Assembly (NCBI RefSeq): GCF_013031355.1
Contig: NZ_WPZO01000004.1
Location: 1 to 64,000 of the forward strand
Direction: 5' to 3'
DNA length: 64,000 nucleotides
Origin: Ruegeria arenilitoris
GTDB lineage: Bacteria; Pseudomonadota; Alphaproteobacteria; Rhodobacterales; Rhodobacteraceae
Below, one piece after another: positions 27,997 to 36,501 of the stretch. Both the position numbers and the translations under genes were made by a program. The notes under the pieces are model-generated. The model was not told the origin of the DNA. It was given only the letters and a program-made list of their open reading frames with translations, and made no database searches. Each line of letters opens with the position of its first letter. Position 1 is the first letter of the stretch.

Positions 27997-29430
27997 TTAC
28001 TCGGCTGCGATGGCAGCCTTGGCATTGAACCGGTCGATGATCGCATCGGCGCAATCACGGCCGTCACGGATCGCCCAGACCACCAGCGAGGCACCGCGTA
28101 CGATGTCACCGATGGCATAGACGCCGTCCATCTCGGTCTCACCGGTCTGGAACGCCGCCTTGACGGTACCCCAACGGGTCACGGGCAGGTCGGGCTGGCC
28201 GAACAGGGTGGGCAGGTCTTCGGGCTCGAATCCCAGCGCCTTGATCACCAGATCGGCCTCTTCAACGTAATCCGCACCTTCGATCACTTCGGGTGCTTGG
28301 CGGCCAGACGCATCGGGCTGACCCAGACGCATCTTCTGCACCATCACGCCCGAGACCTTGTCGTCGCCGGTAAAGCCTTTGGGCGCGCTGAGCCATTCAA
28401 AAATCACGCCTTCTTCCTCGGCGTTTTGAGTCTCACGCTGCGAACCCGGCATGTTGGCGCGGTCGCGGCGATACAGGCATTTCACCGAGGTCGCACCCTG
28501 ACGGATCGAGGTGCGCACGCAGTCCATCGCGGTGTCACCGCCGCCGATCACGACAACCTTCTTGCCGTCGGCATTCAGGCGGCCATTGTCGAAATCTTCA
28601 ACGGCATCACCAAAGCTTTTGCGGTTCGAGGCGGTCAGGAAGTCGATCGCCTTTTCAATGCCATTCAGACCGCTGCCCGGCATCGACAGGTCACGCGACT
28701 TGTAAACACCGGTTGCGATGATCATGGCGTCATGCTTGGCGCGGATTTCTGCAAACTTTTCGGCGTCCACGTCGCAGTTCAGAACGAATTCAACCCCGCC
28801 ATCGGCCAGCAGGTCATTGCGGCGCTGAACGATGTCCTTTTCCAGTTTGAAGCCCGGGATACCGTACATCAGCAGACCGCCCGCGCGGTCATAGCGGTCA
28901 TAAACTGTGACCTGAATACCGGCGCGGCGCAGCATATCCGCCGCAGCCAGACCACCGGGGCCACCGCCGATGATACCGACGCTTTCGCTGCGCTCGGCAC
29001 CCGGAGCGACCGGTTTCACCCAGCCTTTGTCCCAGGCGGTATCGGTGATGTATTTCTCGATGGTGCCAATGGTAACGGTGCCGTGGCCGGACTGTTCGAT
29101 CACGCAATTACCTTCGCACAGACGGTCCTGCGGGCAGATGCGGCCGCAAATCTCGGGGAAGGTGTTGGTGGCCTGGCTGGTCGCATAAGCCTCTTCCAGA
29201 CGGCCGGTTGCGGTCAGGCGCAGCCAGTCGGGGATGTTATTGTGCAGTGGGCAGTGTGACTGACAATAAGGCACACCGCACTGACTGCAGCGGCTGGCTT
29301 GTTCTTCTGCCTTGGCCGACGCGAACTCAGCGTAAATTTCGTCAAAGTCTTCTTTGCGCACATCGGCGGCACGCTTTTCCGGCATGACGCGGTCGATCTG
29401 CACAAATTTCAGCATCGGTTGCTTGGCCAC
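27997..29430 (-). CDS. gltD: Glutamate synthase (NADPH) small subunit
   Basis: A 477-residue FAD/NADPH reductase supplying electrons to GltB. The N-terminal 4Fe-4S ferredoxin-like domain has CSQCGVPYCQSHCP and CGRICPQDRLCEGNC. FAD-binding GGGPGGLAAADML and the NADPH-binding GGGDTAMDC motifs follow. The start is GTG with GGAG 8 bases upstream (MAKQPMLKF), the usual N-terminus. It heads a three-gene operon with the GFA protein and gltB. Confidence 0.96.
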   Translation of the reverse strand: MAKQPMLKFVQIDRVMPEKRAADVRKEDFDEIYAEFASAKAEEQASRCSQCGVPYCQSHCPLHNNIPDWLRLTATGRLEEAYATSQATNTFPEICGRICPQDRLCEGNCVIEQSGHGTVTIGTIEKYITDTAWDKGWVKPVAPGAERSESVGIIGGGPGGLAAADMLRRAGIQVTVYDRYDRAGGLLMYGIPGFKLEKDIVQRRNDLLADGGVEFVLNCDVDAEKFAEIRAKHDAMIIATGVYKSRDLSMPGSGLNGIEKAIDFLTASNRKSFGDAVEDFDNGRLNADGKKVVVIGGGDTAMDCVRTSIRQGATSVKCLYRRDRANMPGSQRETQNAEEEGVIFEWLSAPKGFTGDDKVSGVMVQKMRLGQPDASGRQAPEVIEGADYVEEADLVIKALGFEPEDLPTLFGQPDLPVTRWGTVKAAFQTGETEMDGVYAIGDIVRGASLVVWAIRDGRDCADAIIDRFNAKAAIAAE

Positions 29431-29496
29431 GGGTCAGACTCCATGAATTGGCTTGGTCGAGCCTCTTTAAGAGATAGAGTTCGGGATGAAAAGTCA

Positions 29497-29502
29497 ATTA
29501 TA
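29497..29502 (-). promoter_or_regulatory. Candidate -10 box of the gltD promoter
   Basis: A perfect TATAAT on the minus strand lies 67 bp upstream of the gltD GTG, inside an A+T-rich 230-bp divergent region shared with uppP. It is flanked by GTCA/TGAC arms (AGTCAATTATACTGACCT) that could bind a regulator. No good -35 box is evident. Confidence 0.4.
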
Positions 29503-29660
29503 CTGACCTAAATTAGAAAAATTTTGCCCGGAACGCGAAATCTGCGAAAAATATTCAGTTTTTTAGCTCCGAAACGGACCTATTTACGCGCTTTCCTTTT
29601 CGGCACCACACTTATACCCATTGCGCGCAAAGAACACGTGACGGCGGCACGGCAGGTTAA

Positions 29661-30464
29661 ATGAGTTTTTTCCAACTGATTCTCGCGGCAATTATTCAGG
29701 GTATCACCGAATTTTTGCCAATCTCTTCTTCGGGCCATCTGATCCTGTTGCCCAACCTGACCGGCTTGGGCGATCAGGGGCTGGCGATTGACGTCGCCGT
29801 ACATGTGGGCACGTTGGGCGCCGTGATCCTGTATTTCTGGTCGGACGTAAAACAAGCCATGGCCGGTTTGCCGCGCGCCCTGACGGGGCGGGTCGATACT
29901 CCGCAGGCCCGGCTGGCGATGGGCCTGATCATCGCCACGATTCCCACCGTCATCGTCGGCGCCATCCTGTTCAAAACCGGTCTCAGCCAATCCTTGCGTT
30001 CGATGGCGGTGATCGGCTGGACCATGCTGGGTTTTGGGCTGTTGCTGTATTGGATGGATCAGAAAGGCCCGCAGACCAAGCAAGCCAACGACTGGGGCTT
30101 GCGCGATGCCATGATCATGGGGTTGTGGCAGGTTCTGGCGCTGATCCCCGGCACCTCGCGGTCGGGCATCACCATAACCGGCGCACGGCAACTGGGCTAC
30201 AGCCGCGAAGACGGCGCACGGATTGCGATGCTGATGTCGATCCCGACGATCCTGGCTTCGGGCGTGTTACTGTCGGCGGATGTGATCCGGGAGGCCGACG
30301 CGCAGCTGGCAAAAGACGGCGCGATTGCCGCCTTTTTCGCCTTTATATCAGCCCTACTGGCGCTGAGCCTGATGATGCGCCTGCTGCGCAGCGTCAGCTT
30401 CACGCCATATGTCATCTATCGCGTGATTCTGGGCGCGATCCTGCTGGTGATTGCCTACAGCTGA
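29661..30464 (+). CDS. uppP: Undecaprenyl-diphosphatase UppP (BacA)
   Basis: A 267-residue polytopic membrane phosphatase that recycles undecaprenyl pyrophosphate for peptidoglycan synthesis and gives bacitracin resistance. The family motifs GITEFLPISSSGHL (residues 14-27) and PGTSRSGITI are intact. About eight TM segments. It converges directly on the NDUFA9-like gene with no gap and is divergent from gltD. Confidence 0.96.
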   Translation: MSFFQLILAAIIQGITEFLPISSSGHLILLPNLTGLGDQGLAIDVAVHVGTLGAVILYFWSDVKQAMAGLPRALTGRVDTPQARLAMGLIIATIPTVIVGAILFKTGLSQSLRSMAVIGWTMLGFGLLLYWMDQKGPQTKQANDWGLRDAMIMGLWQVLALIPGTSRSGITITGARQLGYSREDGARIAMLMSIPTILASGVLLSADVIREADAQLAKDGAIAAFFAFISALLALSLMMRLLRSVSFTPYVIYRVILGAILLVIAYS

Positions 30465-31448
30465 TCAGATCCGCAGGTTGCCGGCCGAGTTCTGGATGTC
30501 GTCATACTGACCGGCCGGGCGGAACTTCCACAGGTAATCCGGCAGAACCGATTCCAGAGTGGCCGGCTCAATTCCCAGATCGTCAAAGCCTTTGGCGCCC
30601 TCGGACACCACATTGTCGCGACGCAAATTCTTCAGTTGGTCGCGGGTCAGGATGTGGTTCGGGAACAGCTGAAAGCTGACGAATTTCGCGATATCCAGCA
30701 CTCCAGCCATAATTCGGGCCGCAAAGAACGGCACGCCGATGATGACGCGGCGACGGTGAATAACCCCCAGCATCTGCTGCATCAGCGCGCGGAAGGATTT
30801 CACCTCGGGCCCGCCCAGCTCATAGATACCGGCCTCAGCCTGGCCCAGAACGCCCTGTACGGCAGCTTTGGCCACGTCATCCACATAAACCGGCTGGAAC
30901 TTGGTTTCCGCGCCGACCAGAGGCAGGAACGGCCCCATGCGGGTCATGCCGGCAAAACGGTTAAAAAACTGATCCTCGGTACCGAAAATCACCGACGGGC
31001 GCAGGATCACCGCGTTCGGCATATGCGCCAGCACGCCAGCCTCACCCTGCGCTTTGGTGCGGGAATACTCGCTGTTGGACTCGGCATCCGCGCCGATGGC
31101 CGAGATATGGACCATCCGCGCAACGCCCTGTTCAGCAGCGATCCGCGCGATCCGCTCGGCCCCTTCGGCCTGCACTGCGTCAAACTCGTTCTTGCCCAGC
31201 TCGTTCAGCACTCCGACGCAGTTCACCACCGCATCGGCACCGTGCATGACAGCAGCCACCGAGGCATCATCGCGGATGTTGCACAAGATGGGCTCGACCT
31301 GACCGACCACACCGTAGGGTTTGACGAACATTGCCTCGTTCGGGCGGCGCACCGCGACCCGCACGCGCCATCCTTCGTTTGCCAGACGACGTGCGATGTA
31401 ACGACCGACAAATCCCGATCCGCCATAAATCGTGACCAGTTTGGACAT
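30465..31448 (-). CDS. NDUFA9-like NAD(P)-binding protein (complex I-associated family)
   Basis: A 327-residue atypical SDR resembling the NDUFA9/39-kDa subunit of respiratory complex I. The nucleotide motif is IYGGSGFVGRYIARRL near the N-terminus. The SDR Tyr/Lys pair is weakened: SEYSRTKAQGE. Alphaproteobacteria carry this homologue although it is not an essential complex I subunit there; it may help assembly or ubiquinone-related functions. It begins at an ATG at 31448, just upstream of the divergent tRNA-Leu. Confidence 0.88.
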   Translation of the reverse strand: MSKLVTIYGGSGFVGRYIARRLANEGWRVRVAVRRPNEAMFVKPYGVVGQVEPILCNIRDDASVAAVMHGADAVVNCVGVLNELGKNEFDAVQAEGAERIARIAAEQGVARMVHISAIGADAESNSEYSRTKAQGEAGVLAHMPNAVILRPSVIFGTEDQFFNRFAGMTRMGPFLPLVGAETKFQPVYVDDVAKAAVQGVLGQAEAGIYELGGPEVKSFRALMQQMLGVIHRRRVIIGVPFFAARIMAGVLDIAKFVSFQLFPNHILTRDQLKNLRRDNVVSEGAKGFDDLGIEPATLESVLPDYLWKFRPAGQYDDIQNSAGNLRI

Positions 31449-31570
31449 GCGAGGGCTCCTGCTGATGGGTCTTGATCCGATCTACCGCCCAAAGCCCCGG
31501 CAAACAAGGCGCAATAACGCCGCGCGTCCGGGAAAAAACCGACAGATTTCGGACTGTTTGAGGCGCGGGT

Positions 31571-31592
31571 CAAAAAACTTTCAAAAAACTTT
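31571..31592 (+). repeat. Two tandem copies of an 11-bp A-tract repeat upstream of tRNA-Leu
   Basis: CAAAAAACTTT occurs twice back to back. The A6 tracts are phased by 11 bp, close to one helical turn, and lie about 10 bp upstream of the tRNA -35 box. The position and A-richness suggest a curved UP-element-like enhancer of the tRNA promoter. Confidence 0.55.
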
Positions 31593-31602
31593 CCGAATCC
31601 TG

Positions 31603-31631
31603 TTGACGCCCCCCGCCAGTAGGCTTAAACG
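31603..31631 (+). promoter_or_regulatory. Probable tRNA-Leu promoter
   Basis: TTGACG (31603-31608) fits a -35 box. The -10 region is less clear; a T/A-containing GGCTTAAAC lies about 14-17 bases on (31623-31630). Transcription would start about 10 bases before the mature tRNA at 31648. Confidence 0.45.
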
Positions 31632-31647
31632 CCCCTCCACGACACCT

Positions 31648-31734
31648 GCCCAGGTGGCGGAATTGGTAGACGCGCTAGCTTCAGGTGCTAGTGTCCGTAT
31701 GGACGTGGAGGTTCGAGTCCTCTCCTGGGCACCA
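31648..31734 (+). tRNA. tRNA-Leu (anticodon CAG)
   Basis: An 87-nt class II tRNA with encoded CCA. The acceptor stem GCCCAGG pairs with CCTGGGC, followed by ACCA (31731-31734). The anticodon stem CTAGC/GCTAG encloses loop TTCAGGT, giving anticodon CAG at 31682-31684. A variable arm (TGTCCGTATGGACG) and a GTTCGAGTC T-loop follow. The sequence is close to the E. coli CAG leucine isoacceptor. Confidence 0.97.
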
Positions 31735-32182
31735 AATCCCCAACATTGTAAAAAGACCAACCCGCATATGCGGAAATCATCGCTGTCTGCGGGGTTTGTC
31801 CTTCGGTTTTGTAGATCATGTTGCCCCGAAGGCGGGCCATGGGTCCGGTTTTCGAATCCGGCAAACTTTTCTGGCCGGAAAGACCCGCGCGGGCAGTGGC
31901 AGCGGTGGTTCCACAAGTGACGTGACGTCGCGGAACGTAAACCGCTTCTTCAACATCTTTACCTAAAGGTAAGGTTTGAAATAATTTTTTGACTGATCGG
32001 TTAAAAAATGACGCAAAAGAACGATTTCTTCCCCCTTGTTCGAAAAAACACGGTGCGTAAATGCCCCCTGTCGCTGCGGATCACCACTCACGGATTATCG
32101 ATCCTCGAACCCGGAACCAGTGGGTTCGGATCAGGTCCGCAGCGGCAAGTTTTTAAGACCGGGATTTTGGAGGAAAGTGACA
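31735..32182. other. Intergenic stretch with two palindromes and no clear gene
   Basis: No convincing coding sequence follows the tRNA for about 450 bp. The palindromes TTACCTAAAGGTAA (31959-31972) and a 24-bp near-palindrome at 31985-32008 (T6 / GACTGATCGGTT / A6) are visible. An open frame starting at 32008 inside the second palindrome has no ribosome binding site. The stretch probably contains the promoter of the small gene at 32183. Confidence 0.5.
31985..32008. promoter_or_regulatory. Operator-like near-palindrome
   Basis: T6 and A6 ends flank GACTGATCGGTT, an imperfect dyad around GATC that resembles TetR-family operators. It lies 175 bp upstream of the 62-residue open frame. Assigned only by symmetry. 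Confidence 0.3.
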
Positions 32183-32371
32183 GTGCGGATCAAAACATTT
32201 CTCAATCGCTTCAAAGCGGCCAGATCGGTGCGGGGCACCGCTTCGAAAGACGACAAAACCGTTTTGGCAAAGGGCCACACGGTTTCCCCGGTCAACAAAT
32301 CCGAACTGACCGCATTGTTCCAAACCGTTCTGGAAGAAAAAAGCGGCGACCTTCCGACCGGGCGCAAGTGA
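32183..32371 (+). CDS. Small basic hypothetical protein, 62 residues
   Basis: A GTG-started frame with a strong GGAGGA box 9 bases upstream. The product starts VRIKTFLNRFKAARS and ends PTGRK; it is rich in Lys and Arg (predicted basic) and ends in a short helical-looking segment (NKSELTALFQTVLEE). Third-position G+C looks coding-like. I recognise no family. A GTG 6 bases upstream is an alternative start. It converges on the RraA-like gene. Confidence 0.45.
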   Translation: MRIKTFLNRFKAARSVRGTASKDDKTVLAKGHTVSPVNKSELTALFQTVLEEKSGDLPTGRK

Positions 32372-32423
32372 CCCACGACGGGTCTCCCGGCGCTCCGGCA
32401 TCATTCCATGACCGGGGACTGTT

Positions 32424-33119
32424 TCAGACCCGCGATTTTTCGAACTTTTCCCAGGCCGATTGAAAAGCCTGAAAATCAAAGCCCGGCTGGGTGGCGGCAT
32501 CCAGGACGATGCGCTCGGTCGTCAGTAGTTTCTGGATTGCGGCCTCGAGCTGATCGACCACATCCTCTGGCACCACCAGCGCGCCATGGCGGTCAGCGTG
32601 GATCAGATCACCGGGGTTGACCGTCAGACCAAAGACAGACACCGGTGTATCGATCTCGCGCACGTGGACAAAGCCATGGCTGGGCCCGACAGACCCAGCA
32701 ACCACAGGAAAGCCTTCAGGCAGATCGCCGAGGTCGCGCATGACGCCGTTGGTCAGGGCGCCCGACATCCCAAAGCCTTTGTGCACGGTGGTGTTGATCT
32801 CGCCCCAATAGGCACCGATGCAGTTGGGAAAATCGACATCCTCGATCACCGCGACCGAGGGCGCGGGACCTTCCGCCATATACTTGTAGTAGGCCATGCG
32901 GCGTTCCCGGATGACCTCTGGCGACTCAGACGGCGGTTGTACCGCGGCAATCTTGGCGGTGCGGGCATAGCCCACTATCGCAGGCTCGGACGGGGCCGAG
33001 CACAGCATGGTGCCGCGGGTGAACGCGTCGAACCCGCGCCTGCCCTGCGCCACCTCGATCGCGTTGCAGACGGTGGGGGTGTCGACCTTGCGCAATAGGG
33101 TCAGAAGGGACGGTGTCAT
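32424..33119 (-). CDS. RraA-like protein (HMG/CHA aldolase-oxaloacetate decarboxylase family)
   Basis: A 231-residue protein of the RraA/dimethylmenaquinone methyltransferase-like fold. Members include 4-hydroxy-4-methyl-2-oxoglutarate aldolase and oxaloacetate decarboxylase, which split 4-hydroxy-2-oxo acids to pyruvate. The active-site region is GALTNGVMRDLGDLP (with the catalytic Arg-Asp pair) and PGDLIHADRHGALVVP. It is the last gene of a 15-gene leftward run and overlaps the alpha/beta hydrolase by 4 nt. A terminal aldolase or decarboxylase step delivering pyruvate is plausible but unproven. Confidence 0.82.
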   Translation of the reverse strand: MTPSLLTLLRKVDTPTVCNAIEVAQGRRGFDAFTRGTMLCSAPSEPAIVGYARTAKIAAVQPPSESPEVIRERRMAYYKYMAEGPAPSVAVIEDVDFPNCIGAYWGEINTTVHKGFGMSGALTNGVMRDLGDLPEGFPVVAGSVGPSHGFVHVREIDTPVSVFGLTVNPGDLIHADRHGALVVPEDVVDQLEAAIQKLLTTERIVLDAATQPGFDFQAFQSAWEKFEKSRV

Positions 33120-33811
33120 GTGGCCTCCAGCCAGCGGATCAGGGCCGCTGTGGTGTCGTTGGGTTGTTCCAGAGTGGGCAGATGCCCGGCCTGTTCGATG
33201 ACTTCAAACCTGCTGTTGGGCAGCAGATCGTGCATGAGCTGGTGTCGTTCGACCGGGCACAGGCCATCCTCGCGGCCGCACAGAACCAGCGATGAACCGG
33301 CATAGGCTTTCAGGGTTTCAGACTGGTCAGGGCGATCCATCAAAGCGCGGGACTGGCGTAGGAACACGTCAGAGCCCAGATCCTCGGCCATCGCCATACA
33401 CAGGTCCAGAATGGCGCCCTGGTTGGGTCCGTCGGCCAGGTAGTTGGGCTTCATCTCGTCCCGCATCACCTGCCGCAGTTTCCCTTTGCGGACGGCCTCC
33501 ATCTGCGGGCCGCGCCGGTCCTTGACCTCGGGCTTTTCGGCCAGCGGGTTAGTGTCCAGCAGGGCCAGCCTTTCGACCCGGTTGGGGGCTTGCCGCACAA
33601 CCTCCATCGCGACGATGCCGCCCATCGACAGCCCTGCCAGAGCAAAGACCGGCGGCGCGTTCGTCAGGACATCGGCGGCCATTGCCAGCACGCTGTCCTG
33701 CGTCGACAGCGGAAAGGTCAGCAACGGTCTGGACCCGGACAACGCAGCAATCTGCGGCTGATACAGCCGCGCGTCGCACATCATGCCGGGCAAAAGAACC
33801 AGCGGCGTCAT
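33116..33811 (-). CDS. Alpha/beta-hydrolase fold protein
   Basis: A 231-residue hydrolase. The nucleophile elbow is GLSMGG (residues ~62-67), the oxyanion region follows LLPGMMCD at the N-terminus, and the C-terminal catalytic His is in EQAGHLPTLEQP. This form is typical of small esterases, lactonases or C-C hydrolases such as MhpC relatives. The ATG at 33811 overlaps the MetE-like stop by 4 nt, and the stop overlaps the RraA start by 4 nt. Upstream in-frame codons belong to the MetE-like gene. Confidence 0.85.
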   Translation of the reverse strand: MTPLVLLPGMMCDARLYQPQIAALSGSRPLLTFPLSTQDSVLAMAADVLTNAPPVFALAGLSMGGIVAMEVVRQAPNRVERLALLDTNPLAEKPEVKDRRGPQMEAVRKGKLRQVMRDEMKPNYLADGPNQGAILDLCMAMAEDLGSDVFLRQSRALMDRPDQSETLKAYAGSSLVLCGREDGLCPVERHQLMHDLLPNSRFEVIEQAGHLPTLEQPNDTTAALIRWLEAT

Positions 33812-34932
33812 GCGTTGGCCAGTTTCGCGCCCTCGGACAGCGCGGACAGCTTGGCAAAAGCAATGTCGGGATCGACCGCGCCAAAGCCCGCGAAGGTGCC
33901 GAAACCGCAATCACTGCCCGCGATCACACGGTCCACGCCGACGATATCGGTGAAACGCGTGACGCGCTGCGCAACCAGCTCGGGGTGTTCGACAAAATTC
34001 GTCGTGGTGTCGACAACGCCGGGCACCAGAACCTTGTCGTCCGGAATTTCACCTTTGCGGTCGCGGAATACGGTCCATTCATGCGCGTGGCGCGGATTCG
34101 AGGTTTCGAACAGCACATAGCGGGATTTTGTGTTCATCAGGGTCGTGAACACCTTGTCCATGGCGATATCACAGCAGTGCGGACCTTCGTAATTGCCCCA
34201 GCAGATATGCACGCGCACGCGGTCCTGCGGCACGTTCTGCAGCGCGTGGTTCAGTGCCTCGACATGCATATCGGCGATCTTGACGAATTCCGCGTCGGAC
34301 AGATCGGTGAACAGCATGTGCCGCGACAGCGCAAGGTCGGGGCAATCCAGTTGCAGTTCCAGCCCGGCGGCCACAATGGTTTCGTATTCGTCCTTCATCG
34401 CGTCCGCCAGCGCGGCCAGATACGCCTCGCGCGTGGGATAGAAATCGTTCTGCAGGAACAACGAAATCACACCCGGGGACGCGGCGTTCATGAACCCGCG
34501 CTCGGCCCCGTGCTGCGTCATCGCGGCCTTGAGGTTGGCGATGTCCTTCTCCAATTCACCCTGCCCTTTGGAGCGGACCTCGCCAGTACATTGCGGGCGG
34601 GCATATTGCGGCGTGCCGCCGTCGTCAGCCAGACGTTGCAGGAAGCCGGGGAACATCTTCAGATCGGCGGGCGCATTACGCGGGCTGTCACCCGAGAACC
34701 CGGTGTAACGATCCTTGACGTAAGTGGCGTAGGAGATTTTCGAGGTCTCACCGTCGCTGACGATATCCACCCCGGCCTCAACCTGTTTGCGCACGGTCTC
34801 GGAGACGGCTGCGGCCATGCTCGCATCGAAAGCGGCCTGATCGAAAGGTTCTTCGCGTTCGCGGGCAAAGATGAAATCCACCACCTCTTGCGAGCGCGGC
34901 AGCGACCCGACATGTGTTGTCTTTACGGTCAT
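33808..34932 (-). CDS. MetE C-terminal-domain-like (cobalamin-independent methionine synthase II family) protein
   Basis: A 374-residue TIM-barrel protein similar to the catalytic domain of MetE (COG0620). It starts TVKTTHVGSLPRS and keeps candidate zinc ligands: H and C in VRVHICWGNYEGPH, E in LFETSNPRH, and C in GSDCGFGTF. It lacks the MetE N-terminal barrel, so it is not a normal methionine synthase. Such short homologues are usually of unknown function and may move methyl or alkyl groups between thiols and other acceptors. It sits in the LacI-linked catabolic cluster, which argues for a role in degrading or demethylating the substrate. Confidence 0.85.
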   Translation of the reverse strand: MTVKTTHVGSLPRSQEVVDFIFAREREEPFDQAAFDASMAAAVSETVRKQVEAGVDIVSDGETSKISYATYVKDRYTGFSGDSPRNAPADLKMFPGFLQRLADDGGTPQYARPQCTGEVRSKGQGELEKDIANLKAAMTQHGAERGFMNAASPGVISLFLQNDFYPTREAYLAALADAMKDEYETIVAAGLELQLDCPDLALSRHMLFTDLSDAEFVKIADMHVEALNHALQNVPQDRVRVHICWGNYEGPHCCDIAMDKVFTTLMNTKSRYVLFETSNPRHAHEWTVFRDRKGEIPDDKVLVPGVVDTTTNFVEHPELVAQRVTRFTDIVGVDRVIAGSDCGFGTFAGFGAVDPDIAFAKLSALSEGAKLANA

Positions 34933-34942
34933 GGAACCTCCG

Positions 34943-35545
34943 TTATGTCTTGCGTGCCATCAGCACGGTGTGGCTTTGGGTTTCCGGGTCCTTGGCCAGA
35001 AATCCGGTCAGGATCATCCCGTTTTCCTCAAGGCAGGTGGCATAGGCTGCGGGCGAGAGAGAGGCGTGATAGACCAGCTCTCCGCCCACGGTTCCCTGCT
35101 CCTCTCCGGCGCTGGGGCCGACGGTCAGCATCAGCATCCCGCCTGGACGCAGGTGGCGCGTCATGCGGGCGATACAGGCCTTCTGCTCGTCAGCTGTCAG
35201 GTGGAAAAAGCTGTTCCAGGCGATGATGCCATCAAACCTCTGATCCAGCTCGAAATCCCGCATGTCTGCCTGCAACCAGTCGCCATCGGGCCAACGGCTG
35301 CGGGCGATCTCAAGCATGGCTTCCGAGAAATCGACGCCGGTGACGGCGAAGCCTTCGGCCTTGAACCAGCGGGCAATGGGTTCCCCCGTGCCGCAGCCCA
35401 GATCCAGCACGTGATCGCCGGGTTTCAGGCTGGCGGTGAAGCGCGCCAGCCAGCGCGCTTCGAACAGGGCCTTTGAGCGTTGCTCGTCATAGGCCCTGGC
35501 CTGCCGTTCGTAAACGGCGTGGGTATCGTCCGGATCGACGGTCAT
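34943..35545 (-). CDS. Class I SAM-dependent methyltransferase in the catabolic cluster
   Basis: A 200-residue Rossmann methyltransferase. The SAM site is VLDLGCGTGEPIARW (around residues 47-61) with GVDFSEAMLEIA as motif II; a typical FHLTADEQ segment follows. No acceptor can be named. It overlaps the bicupin gene by 4 nt and is 10 bp from the MetE-like gene, so the three are coexpressed. Pairing a SAM methyltransferase with a MetE-like protein suggests methyl-group chemistry in this part of the pathway (inference). Confidence 0.85.
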   Translation of the reverse strand: MTVDPDDTHAVYERQARAYDEQRSKALFEARWLARFTASLKPGDHVLDLGCGTGEPIARWFKAEGFAVTGVDFSEAMLEIARSRWPDGDWLQADMRDFELDQRFDGIIAWNSFFHLTADEQKACIARMTRHLRPGGMLMLTVGPSAGEEQGTVGGELVYHASLSPAAYATCLEENGMILTGFLAKDPETQSHTVLMARKT

Positions 35546-36501
35546 CCGACCCAGGTCGCACCGGCAGGATCGTCGGTGGCCGTGATACGATAAAGACCTG
35601 CCTGACCGGTCATGGACGGTGCGACGGTATAGGTTTCACCCGGCATGACAACCGCAGTATCGCCATTGGACAAGGTGGTCGAATAGCCATCAACAGTGAT
35701 GCGCCAATGGCCGCTTGCCGGCATCAGAACCACAGGTTTCTCGGCTTTGACCGCATCATTCTGGGCAGAGCCACGGGTCAGGAAATCAACCTCGAAACCC
35801 GGTTTATCCTTGATGAGACCGGTCTCACCGATCACCAGCGCGGGTTTGTCCGCCGCCAGCGCCATCAGGTCCCAATAGCGCGCCACGTATTTGCCGATCA
35901 CGGCATCTACCGGCACCTCGGGGTAGGCTTTCAGCTCTTCCTCGGTCAGCAGAGGCATCGGGCGCACGTTGTGCGGCAGCTCCTGACCTTTTTTGCTGTC
36001 ATACAGCACACCATTGTCGCCCAGCATCAGGCCATGCGCCTGCGCGTCTTCGATCACCTGCGGTGCCCATGTCACACCGCCGCCAGCATCGTCGCCGCCG
36101 AGGATCGACATGATCATACCGTAGTCGTCGCCCACGTTCTCGAACCCACGGAAGATACCTGTGGGGATGTTGAAGATATCGCCTTCTTCGGCAATGAACT
36201 CACCCGCCGTACCATAACGGCCCCAGAAGAACCGCCAGCGGCCCTTGGCGACAAAGAACACTTCAGCCGTGGTGTGGCTGTGCAGAGAGTTGCGGCATTT
36301 CGGAGGTTGCCCCGCCGCGCCGATGTTGAAGCCGATCTTGTCGGTGATGTGGACGTGCTGATCGGGGGATTCCGACACGCCACCGCCGACGATGGTAAAG
36401 TTCTCTTTCTGATCGCTGCCCGGGGTGTGGGCGTCGATAAAGGCTGTTTTGCAGGGTTGCAGTTCGCCATAGCGGACGATGCGTTCTTGGATGGTGCTCA
36501 T
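35542..36501 (-). CDS. Bicupin protein
   Basis: A 319-residue protein with two cupin folds. The N-terminal cupin (about residues 70-150) has a metal-type motif NSLHSHTTAEVFFVAKGRW. The C-terminal cupin (about 235-310) is VVLMPASGHWRITVDG with few histidines, so only the first is likely to hold a metal. It resembles gentisate-dioxygenase or isomerase-type bicupins without being assignable. A 154-bp gap separates it from the SnoaL gene upstream and may hold a second promoter. Confidence 0.8.
   Translation of the reverse strand: MSTIQERIVRYGELQPCKTAFIDAHTPGSDQKENFTIVGGGVSESPDQHVHITDKIGFNIGAAGQPPKCRNSLHSHTTAEVFFVAKGRWRFFWGRYGTAGEFIAEEGDIFNIPTGIFRGFENVGDDYGMIMSILGGDDAGGGVTWAPQVIEDAQAHGLMLGDNGVLYDSKKGQELPHNVRPMPLLTEEELKAYPEVPVDAVIGKYVARYWDLMALAADKPALVIGETGLIKDKPGFEVDFLTRGSAQNDAVKAEKPVVLMPASGHWRITVDGYSTTLSNGDTAVVMPGETYTVAPSMTGQAGLYRITATDDPAGATWVG

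Noticed and set aside
31581..31916. Leftward frame across tRNA-Leu (product containing QERTRTSTSIRTLAPEAS)
   Set aside because: This is the well-known spurious protein produced by translating the antisense strand of tRNA-Leu genes.
32008..32463. 151-codon rightward frame starting at 32008
   Set aside because: It starts inside a palindrome, has no ribosome binding site, and conflicts with the better-supported 62-residue frame and the RraA-like gene.
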